A DNA stretch of 64,000 nt, taken from positions 124,001 to 188,000 of the forward strand of contig NZ_SSOB01000011.1 of the NCBI RefSeq assembly GCF_004801405.1, read 5' to 3'. This DNA is from Cohnella fermenti (lineage in GTDB: Bacteria > Bacillota > Bacilli > Paenibacillales > Paenibacillaceae). A program made the translations under genes and the position numbers. Shown piece by piece: positions 8,168 through 16,076 of this stretch. How positions within the stretch are numbered: the stretch's first letter is position 1; each line of letters opens with the position of its first letter. Below the pieces are notes generated by a model. That model made no database searches. It had not been told where the DNA came from and saw nothing but the letters and a program-made list of their open reading frames with translations.

Positions 8168-10090
8168 CTAGTCTCTGGCCTCCAGCTTGCTGAGCGCAGG
8201 CTCGAAGATTTGCCATTGCTTCTCGAGAAGCTGATCGATGTCCGCATCCGACTGCAGCGTCTTGATCGCCTCCTGCCACTTTTTCTCAAATTCCGTGTCG
8301 TTCTTGGCAATCAGCGCATACTTGAAGGCGTCCTCCCAATCCGCGCGGGCATTGAGCAGGTCCGTCACTTCGGGGATATCCTTGAAGTCCGCCTTCCAGG
8401 TGGACATCTCGGGCATCTTGATGACGCTTGTCGCATAAGGACTTGTCGAAGGGAACTTCGTCATCGCGTTGATGATGTTCTTCTTCGTATTGCGATACAT
8501 GAACTCGTATGACCATTCCGTCGGATAGCGTTTGATCTCGAAGAAGAGATTGTCCGGGCTGCGCGTATAGAAGCCCTTCAGATCGCGGGCATCGATGCTG
8601 GAATCCCCTTCGATCAGCCCTTGCTGCAGCGTCGCATCCTTGAAGGCCCGTACGCCGTTCTCCTCCGTGTACAAGCCGAGCTCCGCCGGCCCCCAGTACT
8701 TGATCTCCTCGTATTCGTCCGTGAAGAACGTATTGAACCAGTTCAGCACTTGAGGAAGGTCCTCTTCGGCAATCGTCTTGAGCAGCCACATGTAGGAGTT
8801 CGCACCGCCGCTGACAGGCACGACATACTGCGCCGGGTATTCCGGCAAGTTCGGGATCTGCGTGAACAGCGGCACGTATTGGAAGTCGGCGCCGTTATCC
8901 TTCAGCATCTCGTTCAGCTTGTCAAGGTTGCCGATGCCGACCATGGCCGTCTCCAGCACGGACGTAATAGCGTACTGCCCGCTGAGCAGCTTCTCTTGGA
9001 ACTGCTCCGACGTGTGCACAATCGATTCGGGATCGATCACCTCGTCGCGGATCATCTGGTTCTGGAGCTGCGCGGCCTTCTTGACCGCCGGGGTCATCAG
9101 TCCGAACTCCAGCTTGTTCTCCTTCGAGTTGTACATGGTCATATAATTGTAAGACTTGTAGCCGACCATCTCGCTGCCGAGCGCAGTCAACGCGGTCCAG
9201 TTGTCGCCCTTGGGATAGCCGAATGCGTAAACCGGACGATTGTTCACCTTGAGGTTCAGATTCTTGATGTTGTACATCAGCTTCACATAATCGTCCGTCG
9301 TCTTGATCGGCAGAATAAACTTCTCCGCGATGCTTCCGTCGGTGCTTCCGATCAGCTTCATCGCTTCCTCGTAATCGAGCGCGTCGGGATAAAGCTGCTT
9401 CAGAATGTCGTCGCGAATCAGGAATCCGCTCGAGCTGCTGGTCGAGCTCCAGGTGACGCTCTGCGGAGCAGGACCATAGTAGCTCAGCCAATCCGCGGAC
9501 TTGCCTTCCACCTCGCTGTAGAGCGTGTTCTGCAGATCGAACGGAATGCCGTAGATCTTGCCGTCCTTCTTGACGGCATCCCAGGCGTAGGAAGGAATGC
9601 TCGCCCAGACGTCCGGCGCATACTTCTGAAGCGTCTCCGGCGTCAATTCCCACAGCAGATTGCCCTCGAGCGCCTTGTCGAAGCCGATCTGATTGGAGGA
9701 GAAGGCGATGTTCGGCAGCATATTGCCCGCAACCATCATCCCGAGCTTCACGATGGGGTCCTGACCGCCGTTGCCGATCGCTTCCTTGAGATGAACGCCG
9801 GTCTTCTCTTCCAGCCAGGTGCCGGGAACGTTCTCCTTCGGATTCGAGATGGCCGGGATGTCCGACCCGTGCGAATACCAGTAGGACAGATTCAGCTTCT
9901 TGTCGAAGCGAAGCTCGCCGGATTCCGCCGCCTGCGGGGATGCCGATGCCGTCTCTTCCGCCTTGCTTGTGCCGCTCGCACTGCTTGCGTTGCTCCCGTT
10001 ATTCGCGTTGTTGCCCGCGCAGCCCGCCAAGATTGCCGCCAGTGCGAGCATGCCGGATGCGAACCGGAGCCGTCTGCTTGTTCTGGTCAT
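8168..10090 (-). CDS. Extracellular solute-binding lipoprotein (LipO/YtcQ type)
   Basis: Sugar ABC-importer binding protein of 640 residues, longer than the usual 500-560 of this group. The signal peptide ends in a lipobox LAGC (Cys at about 24), followed by a Ser/Asn-rich linker, so it should be lipid-anchored outside the membrane. Phrases such as EEKTGVHLKEAIGNGGQDP and a C-terminal EKKWQEAIKTLQSD are typical of type-1 solute-binding proteins working with LplB/YtcP permeases. It lies 55 bases after the second permease gene and 100 before the beta-helix gene. No ATPase gene is present; these systems commonly share an MsmX-like ATPase encoded elsewhere. Substrate unknown, probably an oligosaccharide. 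Confidence 0.92.
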   Translation of the reverse strand: MTRTSRRLRFASGMLALAAILAGCAGNNANNGSNASSASGTSKAEETASASPQAAESGELRFDKKLNLSYWYSHGSDIPAISNPKENVPGTWLEEKTGVHLKEAIGNGGQDPIVKLGMMVAGNMLPNIAFSSNQIGFDKALEGNLLWELTPETLQKYAPDVWASIPSYAWDAVKKDGKIYGIPFDLQNTLYSEVEGKSADWLSYYGPAPQSVTWSSTSSSSGFLIRDDILKQLYPDALDYEEAMKLIGSTDGSIAEKFILPIKTTDDYVKLMYNIKNLNLKVNNRPVYAFGYPKGDNWTALTALGSEMVGYKSYNYMTMYNSKENKLEFGLMTPAVKKAAQLQNQMIRDEVIDPESIVHTSEQFQEKLLSGQYAITSVLETAMVGIGNLDKLNEMLKDNGADFQYVPLFTQIPNLPEYPAQYVVPVSGGANSYMWLLKTIAEEDLPQVLNWFNTFFTDEYEEIKYWGPAELGLYTEENGVRAFKDATLQQGLIEGDSSIDARDLKGFYTRSPDNLFFEIKRYPTEWSYEFMYRNTKKNIINAMTKFPSTSPYATSVIKMPEMSTWKADFKDIPEVTDLLNARADWEDAFKYALIAKNDTEFEKKWQEAIKTLQSDADIDQLLEKQWQIFEPALSKLEARD

Positions 10091-10145
10091 GTGTAGTCGA
10101 GTGCCTCCCCTTGTTTACATTCATAATCGATGGCCCTGCCGTTGT

Positions 10146-11042
10146 CTACTCCTTGATCGCGCCGAGCATCACCCCTTTGACGAAGTGCTTCTGGATAAAG
10201 GGATAGACCATCACGATCGGCAGCGTCGAGACGATCAGCGTGGCGGCGCGGACGGAGGTCGGCGTAATGGTCGGCATGGCGCCGGACGATTCCCCTCCCT
10301 GCATCGACCGCTCAACGGCCATCTGCATCATCAACTCCGATTCCTTCAGCACCTTGTACAGCATGAATTGCAGCGTCTGCGTCCGGGTGTCCTGAACGAA
10401 CATCAATGTTGTCGTCCAGTCGTTCCAATGCGTCACCGCGATCCATAGCGAGATCGTTGCGACGACCGGCATGGAGAGCGGCAGGTACAGCTTAAACAGA
10501 ATCTGGATGCTGTTGGCGCCGTCGAGTTTCGCCGACTCCTCGAGGCTTGCGGGAATCGTCTCCAGATAAGCGCGCATGATCAGCATGTTGTAGAACACGA
10601 AGATGGACGGAAGAATGTAGACCCAGAAGTTGTTGATCAGGTGCAGCTCCCGGTACAGCATGAAGGTCGGGATAAGCCCGCCTTGGATAAAAGTCGGAAT
10701 GAGCAGCAGCGTCAGGAACGCGTTCCGGCCGGGGAGTTTCTTGTTCAGCAGGGCGTAAGAGGCGGCCAGCGTCACGACCAGCCCCGTCGCCGTTCCGACC
10801 ACCACCCGAGCCACCGTCACGAACAGAGCTCTTGTGAAGGACTCGTTCGAGAACACGGCAGCGAAATTTTCCAACGTCCATACTCTCGGGAAGATCGTAA
10901 TGCCGCCATAGGCCGTGTCCGCCCCGTCATTCAGGGAGATGGCCAACTGGTTCAGGTACGGGTACAGAAACAGAATGCTGAGCAGACTCAGCAGCGCCAT
11001 ATTCAACGTTTGAAAAACTTTCTCTCCGCGGGTAGTCCTCAT
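10146..11042 (-). CDS. Sugar ABC transporter permease (YtcP type, MalG-like)
   Basis: Inner-membrane permease of 298 residues with six predicted transmembrane segments. The EAA loop is visible at LEESAKLDGANSIQILFKLYLPLSMP, the docking site for the ATPase. The ending KHFVKGVMLGAIKE is the hallmark C-terminus of this permease group. The start at 11042 follows AGGAGG. It begins 12 bases after the first permease and should form a heterodimer with it. Importer function is well supported; substrate is not. Confidence 0.95.
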   Translation of the reverse strand: MRTTRGEKVFQTLNMALLSLLSILFLYPYLNQLAISLNDGADTAYGGITIFPRVWTLENFAAVFSNESFTRALFVTVARVVVGTATGLVVTLAASYALLNKKLPGRNAFLTLLLIPTFIQGGLIPTFMLYRELHLINNFWVYILPSIFVFYNMLIMRAYLETIPASLEESAKLDGANSIQILFKLYLPLSMPVVATISLWIAVTHWNDWTTTLMFVQDTRTQTLQFMLYKVLKESELMMQMAVERSMQGGESSGAMPTITPTSVRAATLIVSTLPIVMVYPFIQKHFVKGVMLGAIKE

Positions 11043-11054
11043 GCCGGTTCCTCC

Positions 11055-11978
11055 TCACCATATTCCGATGCGGCTGGTCTTCTTGGCCAGCTTGTTGACC
11101 GCATACAGGATAAGGAACGAACACACGCCCTGCGCCAGCCCGAACGCCGTCGCCAGCGAGAACTTCCCTTGCTGCAGCCCGTACTTGTAAACAATCGTGT
11201 TGATGACCTCCGTATCCTTCTGCGTGTACAGGTTCTGGAAGCCGATAATCTGCTCGAAGTTGGCATTCAGAATGCCGCCGGCCTGAAGAATAAACACGAT
11301 CATGATCGTCGGCAGAATGCCCGGCAGCGTCACGTAGAACACTTGCTTAAGCCTGCTGCAGCCATCCACCTTCGCCGCTTCGTACAGTTGAGGATCGACA
11401 CCGGCCATCGCCGCGAGGAAAATAATCGTGCTCCAGCCGATCTCCTTGTACACGCTTGAGAAGAAGATCAGTCCGAGGAAGTTGTCCGGTTCCATCAGAA
11501 TGTTGGTGCGCTCCGTCCCCGATCCGAAGATGGACATGCGCAGATCGTTAAACGGGCCGTACAGCTCGAAGAACGAATAGGCCAGCGATGCGACAGCGAT
11601 CCACGACAGGAAGTGCGGCATGTAGCTGATCGTCTGCACGATGCGCTTGAACAGCATAAAGCGCAGCTCGTTCAGCAGCAGGGCCAGAACGATCGTCAGC
11701 GGGAACCCCAGCACCAGCTTGACTCCGCTGTACAGCAGCGTATTGACGACCGCATGGCTCAGCGCCGGCGTCTCGATGATCTCGACGAAGTGCTTCATGC
11801 CGACGAACGGGCTGCCGAACACTCCTTTGAAGATGTCGTAATCCTGGAACGCCATGACAATGCCGACCATCGGCGCGTACTCGAACACGATCGCCCAGAC
11901 GACAGCGCCGCTGAGCAGCACGTACAAGAGCCGATTGTGCTTGATGCGCTTCCATAAATCGCCGGACTTCTTCGCCAT
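11055..11978 (-). CDS. Sugar ABC transporter permease (LplB type, MalF-like), first gene of operon
   Basis: Permease of 307 residues with six predicted transmembrane segments. The first begins near NRLLYVLLSGAVVWAIVFEY, and the EAA loop is at LYEAAKVDGCSRLKQVFYVTLPGILP. The end, VNKLAKKTSRIGIW, matches the family. The start is uncertain: ATG at 11978 gives the usual short cytoplasmic tail but has no clear ribosome site. A strong AAGGAG at about 12031-12026 is not followed by an in-frame ATG, GTG or TTG at normal spacing. The open frame continues far upstream through repeat DNA, but a promoter at 12063-12068 makes that extension implausible. It heads the operon that runs to the kinase at 726. 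Confidence 0.88.
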   Translation of the reverse strand: MAKKSGDLWKRIKHNRLLYVLLSGAVVWAIVFEYAPMVGIVMAFQDYDIFKGVFGSPFVGMKHFVEIIETPALSHAVVNTLLYSGVKLVLGFPLTIVLALLLNELRFMLFKRIVQTISYMPHFLSWIAVASLAYSFFELYGPFNDLRMSIFGSGTERTNILMEPDNFLGLIFFSSVYKEIGWSTIIFLAAMAGVDPQLYEAAKVDGCSRLKQVFYVTLPGILPTIMIVFILQAGGILNANFEQIIGFQNLYTQKDTEVINTIVYKYGLQQGKFSLATAFGLAQGVCSFLILYAVNKLAKKTSRIGIW

Positions 11979-12062
11979 GGGCGCCGCTGCGGAAGCCAGG
12001 TTTGCGCTCTCTTGGATGATGATCCACTCCTTGTTCTCTGTTTGCTTCTTGTTCCTGGTATC

Positions 12063-12105
12063 AGTATAGAATCGAAGACGGGCGGGCAAAAAGATAGCGT
12101 TTTCA
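12063..12105 (-). promoter_or_regulatory. Promoter region of the first operon with a cre-like site
   Basis: On the minus strand TATACT (12068 to 12063) is a good -10, about 85 bases before the permease start. Just upstream, TGAAAACGCTATCT (12105 to 12092) matches 13 of 14 positions of the CcpA cre consensus TGWAARCGYTWWCA and would overlap the -35 region. Repression by CcpA in rich sugar is inferred. No good -35 hexamer is visible, which fits an activator-dependent promoter. Confidence 0.55.
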
Positions 12106-12239
12106 TTAAATGCGGTGGGAAAATGACGATTCGAGGGGGGGCGGCGGGCCGTGGTGGGTCCGAACAACCTCTGCTGCGGCTCCAGGCCCCTTCGATATGG
12201 CCCGTCCCCCTCCGTCCGACTCCGAACCGCCAATGCTAC

Positions 12240-12435
12240 GGCTTTGAACACCCCGCTCTGGCTTCGAACGCTCTGACTCCGTCTCCGAGCATCCCGCTCT
12301 GGCTTCGAACGCCCTGCTCCGGCTTCGAACATCCCGCTTCGTCTCCGAGCATCCCGCTCCGGCTTCGAACACCCTGCTCCGTCTCCGAGCATCCCGCTCC
12401 GGCTTCGAACACCCTGCTCCGGCTTCGACTCCCTC
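12240..12435. repeat. 20-bp minisatellite, about 10 copies
   Basis: Units start every 20 bases with one 21-base step near 12260. Two alternating versions occur: GGCTTCGAACACCCTGCTCC and GTCTCCGAGCATCCCGCTCC, differing at a handful of sites. It lies upstream of the first operon's promoter. No function can be assigned. A reading frame through it gives an Arg/Ser/Gly-rich peptide with no protein character. Confidence 0.93.
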
Positions 12436-12449
12436 AATCCGCCGTTTTT

Positions 12450-12878
12450 ATGTGATTTTTCACATTCATTTGGCTCCGAACCCCCTCGATCCGCCGATTG
12501 TATGTGGTTTTTCACATTCATTTCGCGTTTTGCGATACTTTTCGGCGGATGTATGTGGTTTTTCACATTTATTGCGCATTTTGCGGTACTTTCAAGCGGA
12601 TGTATGTGATTTTTCACATTCGTTGCGCTTTTGCGCCGCTCGCCGCCGATCCATACTCAAGCCGCTCGCTCACCAGACGCGCAACTCCGGCACTTTCGAG
12701 CGGGATGTATGTGGTTTTTCGCATTCATTTCGCGTTTTGCGATACTTTTCGGCGGATGTATGTGGTTTTTCACATTTATTGCGCATTTTGCGGTACTTTC
12801 GAGCGGATGTATGTGATTTTTCACATTCATTTTGCGTTTTGCGGTACTTTCGGAGCGGATGTATGTGGTTTTTCAAAT
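12450..12878. repeat. 51-bp tandem array built on an ATGTGA/TCACAT palindrome
   Basis: ATGTGATTTTTCACAT or close variants start at 12450, 12502, 12553, 12604, then 12709, 12760, 12811 and 12863, mostly 51 bases apart. The pair of units at about 12523-12620 is almost repeated at 12728-12827, so a two-unit block was itself duplicated around a roughly 90-base non-matching insert. The linker between palindromes is also conserved (TTGCGATACTTTTCGGCGGA type). Because 51 is 17 codons, both strands stay open and would give 17-residue repeats, but I see no ribosome site and treat the array as non-coding. Single relatives occur near 18.1, 42.8 and 55.0 kb. Confidence 0.93.
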
Positions 12879-12941
12879 TCATTTGACTTCGCGCCCCCCC
12901 CTTCGGCGGCAACGGGCGCACACACGCACATACACATACAA

Positions 12942-12985
12942 GCGCAAGAAGCGGCAGCCCCTCCGGAGGGCTGCCGCTTCTTGCG
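12942..12985 (-). terminator. Terminator of the GH42 gene
   Basis: GCGCAAGAAGCGGCAGCCC pairs with GGGCTGCCGCTTCTTGCGT around a CTCCGGA loop, a very stable stem of about 18 bp. It lies just beyond the GH42 stop codon. The T-run on the minus strand side is weak (TTGTATGTG), so termination is likely but may be inefficient. Confidence 0.65.
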
Positions 12986-12991
12986 TGTGCA

Positions 12992-15175
12992 TTATTGTTC
13001 TTGCAGAACGAGTACGCCGTACGGCTCCAGTTCGACGTCGCCTGCCAGCGAGCGGCCGCTCGGCAGATCGACGGCGCTGCGATGCAGGCGGAGCGTGACT
13101 GTGTCCGCGGAATAGTTAAGTGCGAATGTGCAGGCCTCGCCGGCAGCTTGGCGGCGGACCGCCAGCTCCACCTCGGGCGGCGCCGTCAGCAGGCCGGCCG
13201 CCGTCTTCCGCAAGCCGAGCAGCGGCAGCAGCCTGCCGACGACCGCTTCGTTGTACGCCGCGCCGTAATAGAAGACGCGCCCCTCGCCAAGCTCGTTCAC
13301 GGTCAACGCCGGTGCGCCCGCGTAGTAGTCCGAGGCGTACTCGGCCAGCACCTTCACGCTGCCGGACTCCACGCGCAGGATGTCGTTGAAGCCGTCGGCG
13401 GTGATCGATTCGCCGGCGGCCGCAGACAACGCGACTCCGCTCTGCTCGCCGCATGCCTCGCCGCTATCCCCTTCGCCGGCTCCGCTCCCTTCGCCGCCTA
13501 CTCCGGCCTTCCCTCCCGCCATCTTATCCGCATCTTCCGCTTCCGCCGTCCAGCGCAGGGCCGGAGCCTTCGCGATGCCGTTCACCATCGTGAAGTCCTC
13601 AACCGTCACTCCGCACAGGGAGGCGGCGAAGCCCGGCATCGGCAGCATGCGGCAATGCCCGCGTTCGTCCTTGTAGCCGGTTCTCGCGCCGAACAGCACG
13701 GCGCCTCCGGCTTCCGCGTAGGCTCGCAGCAGCTCGGCCGTCTGCTCCGTCAGGATGGCCGGATGCGGATAGACGAGCGCCTTGTAGCGCCGAAGCTCGT
13801 CCAGCGTCGTCCGCTCCGTCAGCGTCAGGCTGTCAACCGCGATATGCTCCCGCTGCAGCGCCTTGAACCAGGCCTTCGTGCTCCGCGCGGTCAGCGGCCC
13901 GTGCCACGAGTCGAACTCTCCGTCCCAAGCGTTGTCGTAGTCCGAGACGATCGCGATGCTCGCTTCGTAGCGGCTCTGCGCAATCCTGCCGCCAACGCGG
14001 CCGAGCTCCTCGCCGATCCGGCCGGCTTCGCGCACCCGCCGGTTCGGCCGGTTATGATAATCGTTGATTCCGTGCCAGTAGATCTCGGTGCCGAACGTCG
14101 CCGTGCGCCAGCGGAAGTAGAGTACCATGTCCGCGCCGTGCGCGATCGATTGGTACGTCCACAGCCGCATCTGGCCGGGCTTCGGCGACGGCATCGCCAT
14201 CCGGTTCACCCAGCCGCCCGGACCGGACTGCTGCTCCATGATGCCGTAGTTCGGCGAGATGGAACGGACGTTGCTCAGGTGCCAGCTCGACATGCGATCG
14301 AGGAACGGATTCGGCCCCTCGTCCGGATGAATCGCGGCGAATTGCGGATACGAATCATACGTGTAGAAGTCCAGCAGCTCCTCCGTCATCCGATGATTGT
14401 CGAGGTGACCGAACATTCCGTTCGTCGTGATCCATTGCTTGCCGCCTGCGACTTCTCTCAGAATATCGGCCTGAATGCGGGCGAATCCGATCGCGCTGTC
14501 GGAGATGAATCGCTTCTCGTCGAGCATCAGATGCGGGTTCGGCGAATTGGCCGGTGTCGGCCGGGAGAGATGAACCTGCTCCCACTCCGTATAGGTCTGG
14601 CTCCAGAAGACCGCTCCCCACGCCTCATTCAACGCCTCCAGAGAACCGTACTTGCGCTGCAGCCACTCGCGGAACGCGGCATGATCGGCTGAGGAATAGA
14701 ACTCGTTGCTCTCGCAATTAAGCTCGTTGTCGATCTGCCAGCCGACGACGGCGGGGTGATCCTTGAAGTGCTCGGCCATCTTCCTTGTGATCCGGCCGCA
14801 CAGCTCGCGATAGACCGGACTGTTGTAATTGGTATGCCTCCGCATGCCGTGGCGATATAGAGTGCCGTCCCGCGTCCCGTTCAGCACCTCCGGGTACTTC
14901 TGCGTCAGCCAAGCCGGGGGCGTGGCGGTCGGCGTGCCCAGGATAACCTTCAGGCCGTATCGATGTGCGGCGTCCAGCGCCCGGTCGAACAGCTCGAACC
15001 GGAACGTTCCTTCCTCCGGCTCCATGTAAGCCCAAGCGAACTCGGCCATCCGAACAATCGAGAAGCCCAGCTCCCGCATGCGGCGGAAGTCGTCCTCCCA
15101 CAACTCCTCCTCCCAATGCTCCGGATAATAGCAAACTCCCAGCCGGACAGTCTCCTCCCGTAACGTCTTCCCCAC
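12992..15175 (-). CDS. Beta-galactosidase, glycoside hydrolase family 42
   Basis: Cytoplasmic beta-galactosidase of 727 residues, hydrolysing terminal beta-galactosides. The opening LGVCYYPEHWEEELWEDDFRRM is the GH42 signature. The predicted acid/base is Glu151 in GWQIDNELNC and the nucleophile is Glu314 in NYGIMEQQ. A trimerisation domain and a small C-terminal beta domain follow. GTG at 15175 is chosen because GAGAGG lies 10 bases before it and a predicted transcription start near 15192 would exclude the TTG at 15193. Oddity: a Gly/Ala/Glu-rich, low-complexity insert encoded by about 13405-13530 interrupts the C-terminal part. No signal peptide is seen. It appears to be a single-gene unit. 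Confidence 0.95.
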   Translation of the reverse strand: MGKTLREETVRLGVCYYPEHWEEELWEDDFRRMRELGFSIVRMAEFAWAYMEPEEGTFRFELFDRALDAAHRYGLKVILGTPTATPPAWLTQKYPEVLNGTRDGTLYRHGMRRHTNYNSPVYRELCGRITRKMAEHFKDHPAVVGWQIDNELNCESNEFYSSADHAAFREWLQRKYGSLEALNEAWGAVFWSQTYTEWEQVHLSRPTPANSPNPHLMLDEKRFISDSAIGFARIQADILREVAGGKQWITTNGMFGHLDNHRMTEELLDFYTYDSYPQFAAIHPDEGPNPFLDRMSSWHLSNVRSISPNYGIMEQQSGPGGWVNRMAMPSPKPGQMRLWTYQSIAHGADMVLYFRWRTATFGTEIYWHGINDYHNRPNRRVREAGRIGEELGRVGGRIAQSRYEASIAIVSDYDNAWDGEFDSWHGPLTARSTKAWFKALQREHIAVDSLTLTERTTLDELRRYKALVYPHPAILTEQTAELLRAYAEAGGAVLFGARTGYKDERGHCRMLPMPGFAASLCGVTVEDFTMVNGIAKAPALRWTAEAEDADKMAGGKAGVGGEGSGAGEGDSGEACGEQSGVALSAAAGESITADGFNDILRVESGSVKVLAEYASDYYAGAPALTVNELGEGRVFYYGAAYNEAVVGRLLPLLGLRKTAAGLLTAPPEVELAVRRQAAGEACTFALNYSADTVTLRLHRSAVDLPSGRSLAGDVELEPYGVLVLQEQ

Positions 15176-15198
15176 GTTGCCGCACCCTCTCAATGAGT

Positions 15199-15227
15199 TT
15201 TATAGTAATATTTTGCGCATATGTGAA
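15199..15227 (-). promoter_or_regulatory. SigA-type promoter of the GH42 gene
   Basis: Minus strand: TTCACA (15227 to 15222), a 17-base spacer, then TATAAA (15204 to 15199). Transcription would start near 15192, leaving a short leader before the GTG at 15175. Confidence 0.6.
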
Positions 15228-15303
15228 TCCCCACTTCCTATTGTAATCTCGTCTTAGTCATAGTAAATATCAGGATCATGCCATCGATGTGAAAATCTTG
15301 CGC

Positions 15304-16027
15304 TTATCGGTCGGACAGAGGGGGTGCGTGATTCAGCCAGTTCCATTCGTTGTTGTCGATGAAGAGGCTGACCGCTTGCCCGACGGGCAATCCCGGGTCG
15401 CTGAAGTCGAGCAGCAGCTCGGCGAATCGTCTGCACTTGTCGGCATCCGGCTCCCGGAGCAATTCCTCCGCCTGCCGGGCGAACCCGTCCGGCTTAAGCG
15501 GCGCGCGCTCGACCGTCTTCATCAGATCCTTGTGGCACGGGAACAACAGGCGGTTATGGGCAAGAACGATTCGGCCGCCGAACAGGACAAGCTGCGTTGC
15601 CGAATGACAGAGCAGATACGCATCGTTCGTCTTGGCCGCCTCCTTCGGGATAGATCGGAATGCGGTCGACGATCGCCTGCAGCCCGGGAAGCCGGGAGAA
15701 CACAACCTCGGAGCCGGCGAACGCGGCCCGGGTCGGCTCGCTGCCTCTCGCCTCCGCCTGCTGCAACAGCTCCAAACTGACGATTTTCCCATCGATGTAG
15801 CCGCCCTCGTAATCGCACACCTCCCGGTTAAAGTACGTCAGATCGTTATTGCGCTTGCGCCTCTCGTAAGCCTCGTCCGTCACGAGCAGGAAGACATCCA
15901 CATCCGACGATTCCCTGGCCCTCCCCTGTGCGACGGAACCGGCGGTTATCAGCCCGAGCATGTCCGGGGCCCGCTGCAATTGCGCGGCGAGCGCGTCCAG
16001 CGCCCTCCTATGATTGTCGTGCAACAA
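15304..16027 (-). pseudogene. Frameshifted nucleotidyltransferase-domain protein
   Basis: Two overlapping frames together make one protein of about 240 residues. The 5' part (from about 16027) contains LITAGSVAQGRARESSDVDVFLLV, the GS...DxD core of minimal nucleotidyltransferases. It then runs through a conserved-looking LPGLQAIVDRIPIYP and goes out of frame. The 3' part, in the next frame, resumes as KEAAKTNDAYLLCHSATQLVLFGGR and continues to a stop at 15304. The break is near 15643; removing one base would restore one frame. It may be a true pseudogene or a sequencing error. The start is unclear because the GH31 terminator overlaps the expected start (TTG codons at 16027 and 16024). Confidence 0.75.
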
Positions 16028-16058
16028 AATAACAAACCGCCTTGCGGGGGCAAGGCGG
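16025..16058 (-). terminator. Terminator of the GH31 gene
   Basis: CCGCCTTGC and GCAAGGCGG form a 9-bp stem around four Gs, followed on the minus strand by TTTGTTATTTTG. It lies 18 bases past the GH31 stop. Its T-tract doubles as the presumed start region of the downstream nucleotidyltransferase. Confidence 0.8.
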
Positions 16059-16076
16059 CTGCTGGCGGTCAATGGC

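Noticed and set aside
12450-12465. CRP/FNR-type binding site (TGTGA...TCACA)
   Set aside because: The spacer between the arms is four bases, not six, and the motif occurs as arrays and dispersed repeats rather than singly at promoters.
11979-12617. N-terminal extension of the first permease to 520 residues
   Set aside because: The extension translates minisatellite and palindrome repeats and crosses a good -10 promoter element, so it is not part of the protein.
12450-12878. A protein made of 17-residue repeats encoded by the 51-bp array
   Set aside because: Open frames occur on both strands simply because 51 is a codon multiple. There is no ribosome site, and the conserved feature is a DNA palindrome.
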